From positions 24,131,840-24,195,839 of the forward strand of contig OZ005602.1 in NCBI GenBank assembly GCA_963930655.1: 64,000 nucleotides of DNA, written 5' to 3'. Numbering within the stretch: position 1 is the first letter of the stretch; each line of letters begins with the position of its first letter. Shown piece after piece: positions 12,172 through 23,500 of the stretch. The notes below the pieces were generated by a model that saw only the letters and a list, made by a program, of their open reading frames with translations, did not search any database and was not told the origin of the DNA. This DNA comes from Myrica gale (taxonomy: Eukaryota; Streptophyta; Magnoliopsida; Fagales; Myricaceae). The translations under genes were made by a program, and so were the position numbers.

Positions 12172-14000
12172 ATGCTTGCGGGAGTTTACCTGAAACAAAT
12201 TCAAAATAACATCATGCCGGACACATGAAACCGCACTCATGTCTGAAGGTTCTCCAGAGGAAGCCGGTTAGGCGGGGAAAAGGAGAAAATTTTTTAGTGA
12301 AGGATAAATTATTTATGCACGCATAATTCATATTCCATATGTGTGTGTGAATAAATCACAAATAGTTTGAGTGAAACATGAATTCCCAGTTCTCCAATTA
12401 TACCGAAAAGTAGAAAACTGCAAAGGGAAAGGGCTTTTACCGGAGCTTCATTTCTCACCAAAGAACTAGTCATTTAATAAGTTGGTGGAAATGGGAAGAT
12501 GATGGGAATAAACCTGGATTCAAATATTCAAAGAAATCAGTTTATCAATCTTACATGCCACTAAGGTTTAAAAACCACTACAATTACTCATCCATAACGC
12601 ATAACCCGATATGTATATACAGATAAACTATGATTGGTCGCACACACTATCAGCATCAATGGAGCCAAACTTACACGCTTGTACAATTCTACGTCTTAAA
12701 AAGTTATATACCATTTAATCCTTAAAGGCCCATATTAAAGAAGTTACCAAAAATGAGAAATAAGAATTCGATGACAACTTTCATAGAAACATCATAATGC
12801 TTATTTGCCCACCTCTCAGATCTTTGGCCTTTGGCCTAGCGAGCGTAAGGAGGCCCGGACACCAGTTAGAAAACAAAAATTCCCTGTATCTTTGCCTCCC
12901 TTATTCAAACAAAACATCGGAAATGCATACCATTATAGATTTTACCCATTTTATTTAAAACATATTAATAAGATAGAGATTTTGGCTAGCACGTCATCTA
13001 GCAGAAGACTAAACTCTTCACTATATAATTTTCGTAGTCATTTTGAATGAAATATTATTCTATCTTACAAAATGGGCGATACAGAAGATAACATATAGCA
13101 GAAAGGGACCGAAACCTATAATAAAATCAAAGGCGGACTATGCCGCGTGTTGACAGGTAGGTGGCTCCCCCGCGGGGCACGAATATCAGACTGAGGAACA
13201 AAAACAAAAATAAAATGCACGCGGGGCACAAAATTCTAGATGGAGCGTCGCTTTACGCGCACCGAAAGCGCGAGGATTTCAGGAGCGGAGGTCGCGCGAA
13301 TTCAGGCCGAATAGCAAATGCACACACATGACACACCTGTCTTAACAAGACGTACAGCTATGCCCCACGCGTTACGCTTGATTTTCAGGCCAACTTACAA
13401 AAATTCAAATATTAAAGAAAATAAATTAAAAATAATAAATCCTATCATGTAAAAAGATAATTTGGTTAATGGAGTAACAGTGATTAACAATATATATACA
13501 GCCTTGTGTCCATAAACCTTTCAAATGCTGTCCAAACAACTAGTTATTACGAGAAAAATTCGAAAAATAAAACCGACAAATTCAAGCACGATTTCTACTT
13601 TCTAGTGATAAAGAGCGGAAATTCACAAACAGAAAATCAACAGCAGTTATAGGAATCATTCACTTAAATCAGAAGACTTGAAGAACAACGCAGAGAAAGG
13701 AAGAAAAAGAAAACGAGTAAATTTGGCATCAACATTAGATGCAGAGCAGTCAAAGAAATTCAGACAATAGGAAAGGAAGGAGCGTTACCTCAGTAAAAAT
13801 TGAGTTCGGATGCAGAGCTGCGCTGAGCTAAGTGACGGATCTAATTAAGCTCTCCGGGAGAATCCGTAATTCCAACAAGCGAGAGAGAGAGAGAGGTGGG
13901 GGAGGCAGAGGGAACGTCCTTGAATACTGGAGTCGTATTTGAGGAGACTGAAGAAGGAAGGTGTGGGTGGGAAACACCACCTTTTCAATCACAAGTCGGG
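12172..14000 (-). other. NET4-like 5' UTR: leader exon and intron
   Basis: A 3' splice site (TTTGTTTCAG, ending at 12190) lies 18 nt before the start codon. A matching donor GAG|GTAACG is at 13789/13788, so a leader exon near 13789-13990 is likely. It contains a (GA)n tract near 13880-13895. The roughly 1.6-kb intron has one GC-richer patch (about 13136-13390) with repeated GCGGGGCAC words. Leader introns are common in plant cytoskeletal genes; the transcription start was not located. Confidence 0.55.
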
Positions 14001-14554
14001 ATTTCAGCAAAGTCAAACTAAGATTTAAATTTATCATTAAATTTAATTTTGGACTTTAAATTAACGCTTATTATATACACTTTACAGAATACAGGCAATG
14101 AAAATATCTGCTCAACTGGAAAAGATATTTTAGTTTACCATATTGCCCCTCTTCTCCAGTGAAAACGTATATGTGTCTATGCCCTTGGAGAGAGAGAAAA
14201 AAAGAACAAAATAAAATAACTTAAAACCAGCCAGAGCCGGCACAAAATGCTAATAGGTTTCTGTGTGCGTAGAGCCGGCACAAAGCTGCAAGCAAGTTCA
14301 CAATTGTAACAAGCAAGCTACTCTAGATCTGGCAAAAAAAAATTATTTTCAAAGACATTTATAAATTTATGGTTGATGGTGTCCATGTTTAAAATTAATC
14401 CATAATAATCAAAGACAAGACGGCAATTGTTGTTTAATAAGAGAGTAGTTTATCCATTACTCGTTACTCAGAAGATGGAAATAAAAGTTTCATTAAACAA
14501 AAATAGCTTGTAGTCGTGACACTTGGATAAGAGGTAGCTCTTAATTAGGGTTAT

Positions 14555-14770
14555 GTTCGTTTGGAAGAAATTTGTAGGATTATGATAAAATTGTGAATAT
14601 TTAGGTGATGTTAAAGTTGTATTGACATACGTTTAGAAGTTGTTAAAAGAGATTGATGTTTGTAAAAAAGTTAATAAAGTGTTGTATTGGAATACGTATG
14701 TTTTGTAATGTTTATCGTGTAAATATAAAAGTAGGATGCAAATCCTATAAAAAACATTCAACCGAACATG
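14555..14770. mobile_element. MITE-like repeat, family B
   Basis: Begins TATGTTCGTTTGGAAG and ends CATTCAACCGAACATGG, an imperfect terminal inverted repeat. The interior carries TTTAGGTGATGTTAAAG, shared in inverted orientation with copies at 35073-35251 and 57090-57680. Borders are approximate. Confidence 0.5.
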
Positions 14771-14871
14771 GTCATTGATCTCTTAGACTGCAAGTTTGCT
14801 TTCCTCTTAGTTGTCTTAAAAAAAAAAACAGTGGCTCGGAATCTTGCAACATAAATATTATTAGAAAGATA

Positions 14872-15068
14872 TTGTTTGAGCCCCAATTAATTGGGTTCAA
14901 AATTTAAGGTTTACTACTAAAAAATTCACCACATAATTTTTTATTATTATAATATTTATTAAAAATCTTCTCTCTCTCCACTTTTTCACCAACTCCCATA
15001 ACATTTCTTTACTTTATAATATTTCCCAAACCCCAATACTCAAAATTTTCACCCTCAAACATACCCTT
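14872..15068. mobile_element. Tourist-like MITE, family A
   Basis: Contains the family A core (CACTTTTTCACCAACTCCC, with TATTATAATATTTATTA before it) and ends CCTCAAACATACCC, the complement of the usual GTTTGAG start. The exact target duplication was not resolved. A related GTTTGAGACCCC / GGGGTCTC palindrome follows at about 15088-15114. Confidence 0.55.
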
Positions 15069-15114
15069 TAGATAGTATTAGATAATGTTTGAGACCCCAA
15101 ATATTTGGGGTCTC

Positions 15115-16267
15115 AACAAATCGAACAAACCAAACAAACTCCAAAATTTTTAACTTTTACACCTACACACTTCACCTTTCACAAATCCCAATAAATCTCA
15201 ATAAAGTAAAGATTCCCAAAATTTCGGGAATATTCCCCAATTTTTTGGCAAACAAACATCCATATAATCGATTTATAATATTTAATATTTTTTAAACTCT
15301 AATTTCTATTATAAATAATGTTTTTTTTATATACCATTAATCTCCAGCACGCATAAAACGTGCTGTCTCGTTGGCCACTCGACGTCTGGCAGGGAATGGC
15401 TGCCGGCGAGCCTCCTGGCTCAGTGCCTTGACACGATTAGTAAGTTACACAAATACGTGACTGTGCCAAAAAACACAAAAATATTTAAATTAAGTTGACT
15501 ACGACTAATCGTTCTTAATTTCCAGATTTCGCAGAATAATAATTTTGAAAAAAAATCTAAGTTATTGTATAGTTCACGTAATTTAGAAGATATCAAATCA
15601 GTAAAATAATGTTTTTTAACAACTATAGAAAAAGATCATATTTTCTAAAAAAAATCACCTTCGACAACTCATAATTAAATTTTCATCAAAATATTAGAAA
15701 GAGGTAGCAACTATACCACAGTGTCATATTTAGCCTCAAAAATCATTGATATTTGTCTTGTTATAAAATCCAATTGCTAATAGACATATAAGATCCAATT
15801 GCTAATAAAAATCCAAGTAACTTAATTATTTTTGTCATATTTCAACCATCAAATCTTATAACAGAAGAACCTTGATGAATTTTGAGGCGAAAATGTGACA
15901 ACTACTATTTGACATCTTTATGATATTTTTGGTGTATGAAAATTAGTAAAAAAAATAAAGAAAGAAATGATTTAAATAAATTTTTTTATATTTATTTTGA
16001 TAAAGAGAGATGATTTATAAAGAGGGAGAAATTATTTTTGAATTATTTTATTAGATCAAATATTTGGGTTGAAAGTCAAAACTGTGATGTTTGTGGTTTT
16101 TTTTTTTAAAATAAATTCTTAAACTTTATAATAGCAAAAGAGATAAGTGGCAAGCCCAATATTAATAAGATATCTTGTATATAATATATATAGAAAAGCT
16201 CAATTTGATCTGAACTTTTCTATCCATTTAATATTAATTAACAGGTAGTACCGCATGCAGTGCATGG
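15115..16267. other. AT-rich intergenic DNA
   Basis: No coding or RNA feature recognised between the family A repeat and the hAT-like element. The sequence is AT-rich with short A and T runs only. Confidence 0.5.
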
Positions 16268-17122
16268 TAGAGCTGTGCACCGGTACCGGCGGTGTGCCGG
16301 TTTACCGGCATCGCCACCATGAAAAGCTCCACGCCCCACGGCGGCACCGATAATGATGCTAGATTTTGCCGTGGGGCAGAGATTTAGGCGGTAGCGATTT
16401 CTACCGCTAAAACCGTTTTATATTATTTTTTCATTTATTTTATGCAAAACGACGACGTTTCTCTTGTCGTCGTTTGAGGGGCCACAAAACCCTAAAGCTT
16501 TCGAGGCCCCTCAGCCTCTCTCATTTTCATTTTCGCAGACGGCAGAGTGCAGCCCCCTCTCCCAAAAATTTTCTCTGTTCTCCTTTCCCCCTTCCCACTT
16601 CGCGATTACCTCCTCCTCCAACCTCCCCGACCCAGACCCTCCTCTAATTCCCTCCCCTCTCCGAGACGCTTAAGCCTCTCATCAACCGCTGCCTCTCCTC
16701 TCTTCGCCGTAGGCCCACAGCTCTCCTTCAGCCGCACCACCCTCTGCAACAAAGGCTACAACACTTCATCTCTCTTTCTCTCTAGTTTTGTTGCGATTTG
16801 CTTTTGGGTTTGTGGATAACTGGATTTAGTTGAGATTTGTGACGATTTGAGTTTGTAGTTTGTGGATTTGTTACGATTTAGTTTGTGGATTATGAATTGA
16901 TTGTGATCTATTGCGATTTGGATTGTAGATTTGTTCGATTAAAATTTTTTTTTTTGTGATTTATGGATCTCCGGTGTAGGTGACAGTAACCGCTACCACC
17001 ACCGTTAGGGGCCGGTTTCTTCCATTAACGGTGGCGGGGGCGATGTCTATTTTTGGACAACCGCCCATAGCAATGGCGGTGGAGGGCATAACTGCCACTG
17101 CCACCGGTTATGCACAGCCCTA
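16268..17122. mobile_element. hAT-like non-autonomous element
   Basis: Left end TAGAGCTGTGCACCGGTACC and right end ACCGGTTATGCACAGCCCTA form an inverted repeat (TAG-GCTGTGCA-CCGGT). Subterminal regions are rich in CGGCGG and CCGCCA words, as expected for transposase-binding sites. An 8-bp duplication is not clear: ATGCAGTG occurs a few bases before the left end and ATGCAGTA overlaps and follows the right end. Two overlapping + frames (16464-16819) are low-complexity and not supported as genes. Confidence 0.6.
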
Positions 17123-18083
17123 TGCAGTAGGAGCAAGACCCCAATCCACGCCTCACCCCCTCACCTTGACTTACGTTGAACTTCGAAAATACATTAAAAG
17201 ATATGCGACTTTCGATCGAGAGCAAATGGGAATACAGCTGCAGAGAGCAGACAGGTCACGGAGTGGCAGAGCGTAAACGTAATTGAAAGAAAATGCAAAG
17301 AGTGGCGTGAATCCCACCTTTTCCGGGCCTCAAATCTGAATAAGCTACTCACAAAGTTTCTCTCTGTGATAGCCGGTCAAACATGAATGGAACAACGCCT
17401 ACTGGGAAGCAGCACTTCGTTTTGGTGCACCGCGTAGGCCATGGGGCCTGGTGCTGATACAAGGTCCGGTCTCTCATGGAGACGTCCGGCTACAAGGTCA
17501 CGGGTCACCTGCATCGATCTTAAGGTGACGGTATTGAACCTTCAGAACCCAACACCGTCCTCCCTTTGGAAGACTACGACCAGCCGCTCGCTAACTTCTT
17601 GTCCACCTTTCCCCAAGATGAGAAGGTACACTACATTTCTGCATATAGCCAGCGTGCATGCATGATTTACGCTTCTTTTTGTTGATTTTACAGTGAAGTT
17701 TATTATGCGTAACATTCATGGGGGATGTTTGGTAGCTAGGTAATACTGGTGGGGCATAGTGCAGGAGGACTGAGCCTGACGGACGCAATACACAGGTTCG
17801 CTTCGAAGATTCACATGGCCGTCTACGTTGCAGCCAACATGTTAGAGCATGGTTTCTCTACGGACCAAGATTTCAAAGATGCAACAACATTTCTTTATCC
17901 TTTCCCTGTTTCTCCAGAAAAGTTCTTTCTCTTCTTAGCCGGGGAACATGCACGCTTCCCCTTATGACTAGTATATGGGATGGTTTAGTGATTATGGCTC
18001 AAGATCTGACCAGTGTCATGTTTACTCTCTCCAAGAACTTAAAACTCTGGAGATCTTGGGTGTAGTGAGAATTAGGGTCAGTG

Positions 18084-18479
18084 CAGGGCCGGCTCATAAA
18101 AAATTGAGACACAAGGCAAAATTTAAAGTGTGGCCTTTTTATTTTTTAATATAATAAAAATAAATTTTTAACAGGATATGTAAAATATTTAAAATATTCA
18201 AAACATTTTAATTGATGTGGCGCGATCTTTGCCTTTTAATTTTGAAACTTTTAATCTCAGCCGTTGTTTAGCATGCTCAGCACAATAACCAGACTCATGT
18301 AAAAGATAGATTTAAGTACAATTTTTGAGGCTTTATTATAAATAAAATTATTTCACAAAATATAATTTTATATAAAAAATATTTATTTTACCCCTAAGCA
18401 TCACTTTTAGTGGGGCCTAATTTGGGAGTAAGGGTATAGGTGGCCGCCTGATAGTTGCCTACCCCTTGAGCCGGCCCTG
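18084..18479. mobile_element. hAT-type MITE with 13-bp terminal inverted repeats
   Basis: Perfect 13-bp inverted repeats CAGGGCCGGCTCA (18084-18096) and TGAGCCGGCCCTG (18467-18479) enclose an AT-rich 396-bp interior with GTGGCC and GGGGCC words near the ends. Flanks GGTCAGTG and AGTTAGTC agree at 5 of 8 bases, a decayed 8-bp duplication at best. It lies in intron 2 of the methylesterase pseudogene. Confidence 0.72.
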
Positions 18480-19229
18480 AGTTAGTCTCTCCACTACTAT
18501 TGTATAATATTTCTTTTATTACAAAACAAAATATTTATCAAATAGATTCTGCTTATTGAACCACGTCAACATTGCACCTCTTTTGTCTTAAATTTATTTG
18601 GATGCTAAATCTTCTCTATTTTTGTTTTGTTTGCCATTGGAGATCATGAATATTTACAAAAGGAGATTTGGTAGGAGAAATAATTTAAAGTTTCCGCGTT
18701 TGTAGATGTCCGTGATGGTATGTCTCGTTTGCTTTTGGATCGAGAAGGTTTTAATATATACTTGAAAAGAAAAGCAATGGTTTTTGGGTGTATATGATTG
18801 TTTGCTAAGAAAGCTACTTTGTATCTCTTTCACATTTATTTATAATTTGCACGATTAAATACACTCCTCTATTATTGTGTTATGATACTTTACCTCTCAA
18901 ATTATTGATTTCATTATTACATTTTGCCCCTTAATGATCAATCCTTAATTTGAACAAAAGTAATATTTTGGTTAAATGAAATGACGATTTTAACCTCATA
19001 ATTTATTACCATTATATTTCGTGGAGGTAAAACTATCATCTCTCAATCAAAATATCAATTTCCATCTAAATTAAGATAGAAAATTGTAAATTGTATAAAG
19101 GTGGAAGTTGAGGGACAAAATGTCATTAAATTCATAGTTTTATAAAACAATGTGTCTGTATCCTAATAGTTATGTTAAAGTTCACGTTTAGAGGCAACCA
19201 TGTTCATTGTCCATTCATTATATATGCAG

Positions 19230-19230
19230 G

Positions 19231-19259
<29 letters not shown>
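19230..19259 (+). repeat. (GGTGAG)5 hexanucleotide repeat in pseudogene exon 3
   Basis: Five exact GGTGAG units follow directly on the CAG acceptor and add Gly-Glu pairs before DPDLSSYGD. GGTGAG is itself a strong 5' splice-site core, so this is a row of donor-like sites abutting an acceptor. Confidence 0.9.
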
Positions 19260-19263
<4 letters not shown>

Positions 19264-20253
19264 ATCCAGATTTATCCAGTTACGGGGATATTTACGAGAA
19301 AGAATATGGGTTTGGCACCGATCAGTCGCCGACCAGTGTCCTAATGAAGGAGCAGTTCCAACGCCAAATCATGTATAACATGAGCCCTATAGAGGTCGGC
19401 AGCTGTTATCCATGCATTTTCCTGTGTATGACATCTGAGTACATTTTGCCAAGCAATTCTCCTTTATAAACATGACCAGGAAGCAATCTTGGCATCAATG
19501 CTGTTGAGGCCGGGTCCAGTGAGAGCACTAAGTGGAGCTCGTTTCGTCTGAGGGCCAGATGTCGACAGAGTGCCCCGGGTATTCATGAAGACGATGCATG
19601 ATCGAGTTATCAAGCCGGAGCAACAAGATGCTATGATCAAAAGGTGGCCTCCATCCAAAGTCTTTGTCTTGGAGAGTGATCACAGCCCCTTTTTCTCAAC
19701 CCCCTCGGCGCTCTTCGGATTTCTGGTAGAAGCAGCAGCTTCCGTCCAATGCACTTTGAACTGTTTCTCTTGCAGTGTTTTGTACTTCAGTATGCCACAA
19801 CTACCACGATGAGAGCTCTTTAGTGACAACCTGGGACCTTGTGATTAGAGCTGTGCTGTTGTGTTTTTGGCACCTGTCCTACTCTTCGAAAATTGTGGAT
19901 TATCTCTTATCCTGCAGACTTTGATACTGCTCTTCCTTTCAAATGGGCAGCTTAGCGTACTTGATCAGGTTTTCGTTCTTTTTCCTGGCATCTTCTTGTC
20001 ATGCAAGTCTGTTTTGGGCGGGAGGTATATCTGTATGGAGTGTGATGTGCACAACCCTTAAACTCTTAGTTGTGGATTGCAAACGTCATAGATAATGAGT
20101 ATCAATCGCATAACCCAATCGTCGATGATATATAAGGGGGATGTACTGAGCTGAGAAATAAAATTCTGCACCCAAAGAAGGATTCCTTACAAGGAAATGA
20201 GGTAATAATGCAACAGGCCCATGGGGGCTAAAGAAAATAAAAATAAAGGGGAA

Positions 20254-20267
20254 GGGGGGGGGGGGGG

Positions 20268-20302
<35 letters not shown>
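20254..20302. repeat. G17 homopolymer plus (AG)16 microsatellite
   Basis: A run of 17 G is followed by 16 AG units between the converging methylesterase pseudogene and eIF2-beta genes. Run lengths may be affected by sequencing error. Confidence 0.9.
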
Positions 20303-20305
<3 letters not shown>

Positions 20306-20523
20306 AAACTATCATGTGAAAGGGTTTCAGTCTTCAGAATCCAAGCAAATTATTCAAATCGTAAGGTGGAGAAATATCTTATATCATACGAAAAGAACTC
20401 TGTCCAGATCCAAAAAACGATGCCAAATTAGAAGTATTCACTTGTGCTTAAAACAAAGCAAGATTAGTAAACACGAACAACTCAACCATGAGTCTCCATC
20501 TACAAAAAGGATGACAGGCCAGC

Positions 20524-23500
20524 TCATGTTCCTGCTTTCCTACGGCCAACACGAGCAACAAAACCAGCTTTAATTGGAGCAACTGATCGTCCAGAACCGC
20601 ACTGCAAAAAGAAAGATACAACATCAAATGAATGGCAGTCCAATAAAGCATTTCCCCAACAGTCAATAAGACAAGAAAAATTGAAAAGATAGCACATTCA
20701 TGAATAAAACCATCCAGAAAGTTGTATGCATAATCACGGTCAATGCATGAGCAAATGTTTTACCAAGGAGCCTCAGATACTATCCAGCAAGTACAATGTC
20801 AATCACTTATAACACCATCTGACAATATAGGCAAATATTGATCATCACAGGCCGCCTCACAAGATATTTTGCAGATAAAAGCAAAAGAGTCTTCTTGACT
20901 TCTACGGGAATAAAAAAAATTTCCTAGACTCGAATACTATCCTGCATATCCTGCATTGTCCATAGTCTATCTGAAATATTCAGATTGTCGCAGGCCTGGT
21001 CACAAGAGTACTTAGCAGTATAAGTTTTAGAAATAATTCTTCTTCACTTTTCCAAAGCTAACCAGAAAGTTGTATAAGTAATCACGGTCAATGCATGAGC
21101 AAACTTTTCCAAGGAGCCTCAGATACTATCCAGCAAGTACAATGTCAATCACGTATAAGACAATCTGACAATGTAGGCAAATAGATCATCACAGGCCGCC
21201 TCATAAGATATTTTGCAGATAAAAGCAAAAGAGTCTTCTTGACTTCTATGGGAATAAAAATTTTCCTAGTGGACTCAAATACTATCCTGCACTGTCCATA
21301 GTCCAGACGGAAATATTCAGATCGTCACAGGCCTGGTCACGAGAGTACTTGGCAGTAGAACTTTTAGAAATAATTCTTTTTCAGTGATCCAAAGCTAACC
21401 AGAAAGTTGTATGTATAATCACGGTCAATGCATGAACAAACTTTTCCTTAGGAGCCTCAGATACTATCCAGCAAGTACAATGTCAATCACGTATAAAACA
21501 ATCTGAAAATGTAGGCAAATATAGATCATCACAGGCCGCCTCACAAGATATTTTGCAGATAAACACAAAAGAGTCTTTTTGACTTCTATGGGAATAAAAA
21601 AATTTTCCCAGTGGACTCAAATACCATCCTGCAGTGTCCATAGTCCAGACGGAAATATTCAGATCGTCACAGGCCTGGTAACAAGAGTACTTGGCAGTAG
21701 AACTTCTAGAATTAATTCCTTTTCACTTATCCAAAGCTAACCAGAAAGTTGTATGTGTAATCACAGTCAATGCATGAGCAAACTTTTCCTTAGGAGTCTC
21801 AGATACTATCCAGCAAGTACAATGTCAATCACGTATAAAACAATCTGACAATGTAGGCAAATATAGACCATCACAGGCCACCTCACAAGATATTTTACAG
21901 ATAAACGCAAAAGAGTCTTTTTGACTTCTATGGGAATAAAAAAATTTCCTAGTGGACTCAAATACCATCCTGCATTGTCCATAGTCCAGACTGAAATATT
22001 CAGATCGTCACAGGCCTCGTCACAAGTGTACTTGGCAGTAGAAGTTTTAGAAATAATTCTTCTTCACTTTTCCAAAGCTAACCAGAAAGTTGTACGCGTA
22101 ATTACGGTCAATGCACGAGCAAAATTTTCCCAAGGAGCCTCAGATACTATCCAGCAAGTACAATGTCAATCACGTATAAGACAATCTGACAATGTAGGCA
22201 AATATATATCATCACAGGCCGCCTCACAAGATATTTTGCAGATAAAAGCAAAAGAGTCTTCTAGACTTCTATGGGAATAAATTTTTTTCCTAGAGGACTC
22301 AAATACTATCCTGCATTGTCCATAGTCCAGACAGAAATATTCAGATCGTCACAAGAGTACTTGGCAGTAGAAGTTTTAGAAATAATAATTCTTCACTTCT
22401 CCAAAGCTTTTTTTTTTCTAAACACTTCTCCAAAGCTAACCATAACATAAACACCACTAAAAACTAGGACGACAAACAGTCACCATCCGTGTCTGTCACC
22501 AATTATGCTGTGGAGTCTTGGAAAAAAGGAAAAAAAAAACAAAGGGGGTGGTGGTTTAAGCAGTTACCTTCTCACATCGCAGAAAGAAGAGACGATTTTC
22601 CTTTGAAAGTATAGTGTCTGGACTTTTGCACCCAATGCAAATAACATACTCATCTGAAAAGCAGATTTAACCATCAGCAAGAACTCACACAAGGAAATAA
22701 AGCAATCGATAATACTCCCCAAGTGCAACACAAAACCTTCAACAACTACATCAAGCTGCTTAGCATTAAACAAAAGATACTGGTTGAGGTAGCATAAAAT
22801 AAAAGGATAGCATCTCCAGACACATGCAGCTCCTTCCACTTGTCAAGACAAGATAGGAGGAAGTATTCTGCTTTCATTGGTTTTTATTTAGTTTTGTGTG
22901 TGTTGTGGTGGGGGGAGGGGGTTGTGGTTTAAGATACAGTCAACCATAAGTCCACTATTCAAAGCAGATTCACAAAGGACATACTCAATGAAAACTCTTT
23001 TTTTAGGGAACCCATTGAAGGCTATGTTTGATTACAAAAATTTTACACTTCCTAAAATTTTAACACAATAAAAAATTACAATATAATCTCTCTCTCTCTC
23101 CATCACATCATTACTTTTCACTATAATAAATATTAAAAATCATCTATCTCTTCACTTTTTCACCAAATTCAATACCCTAAAATTTTAATCTCCCCAAAAT
23201 TTTAACACTCAAACACAACCGAAATCCACTTACATGCCAACTTAGTAAGGCAACGAGATCACAATTTCCAGTTTCAACCATCAGGTGTATCAACTGTTTA
23301 TATTAGAGAGCACTAAACAAGATACTTACTGATATATCGACGCAGGATTCCTTCAAAATTCTTGGGTGCAAATCTTCCCTTCACAACTAGTCTTTGCTGC
23401 CCATCAAGTGATCCACTTGTTCCCAGTTCAGCCAGCAAGAAAGCCATCACGTGGTCTGGCTGCCGATGCATACTTTTTTTTTTTTGAGGAAGGAAAGCCA

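Larger units (their letters stand above)
17383..19812 (+). pseudogene. Methylesterase (MES17-like alpha/beta hydrolase), inactivated
   Basis: Recognisable four-exon methylesterase gene: about 17383-17625, 17740-17881, 19230-19394 and 19480-19812. It shows HFVLVHRVGHGAWC, the nucleophile-elbow GHSAGG in exon 2 and the catalytic-His region LESDHSPFFSTP in exon 4. Active homologues cleave methyl esters such as methyl-IAA in the cytosol. Damage: TGA at 17455-17457 where Trp is expected after GAWC; a frame break near the exon 1 LKG region, around 17521; no GT donor after FKD at the end of exon 2; and TGA at 19549-19551, probably a former CGA. Exon 3 starts with an expanded GE repeat. Intron 2 carries a hAT-like MITE. 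Assignment to the MES17 branch is from memory. A functional product is not expected. Confidence 0.88.

Noticed and set aside
16464-17276. Three plus-strand frames of about 70-100 codons
   Set aside because: Two lie entirely, and the third mostly, inside a hAT-like element. The sequences are low-complexity and overlap one another.
20713-22440. CRISPR-like or gene-like reading of the tandem array
   Set aside because: Units are about 342 bp, contiguous with no spacers, and intronic in a plant gene; frames crossing them are broken by stops.
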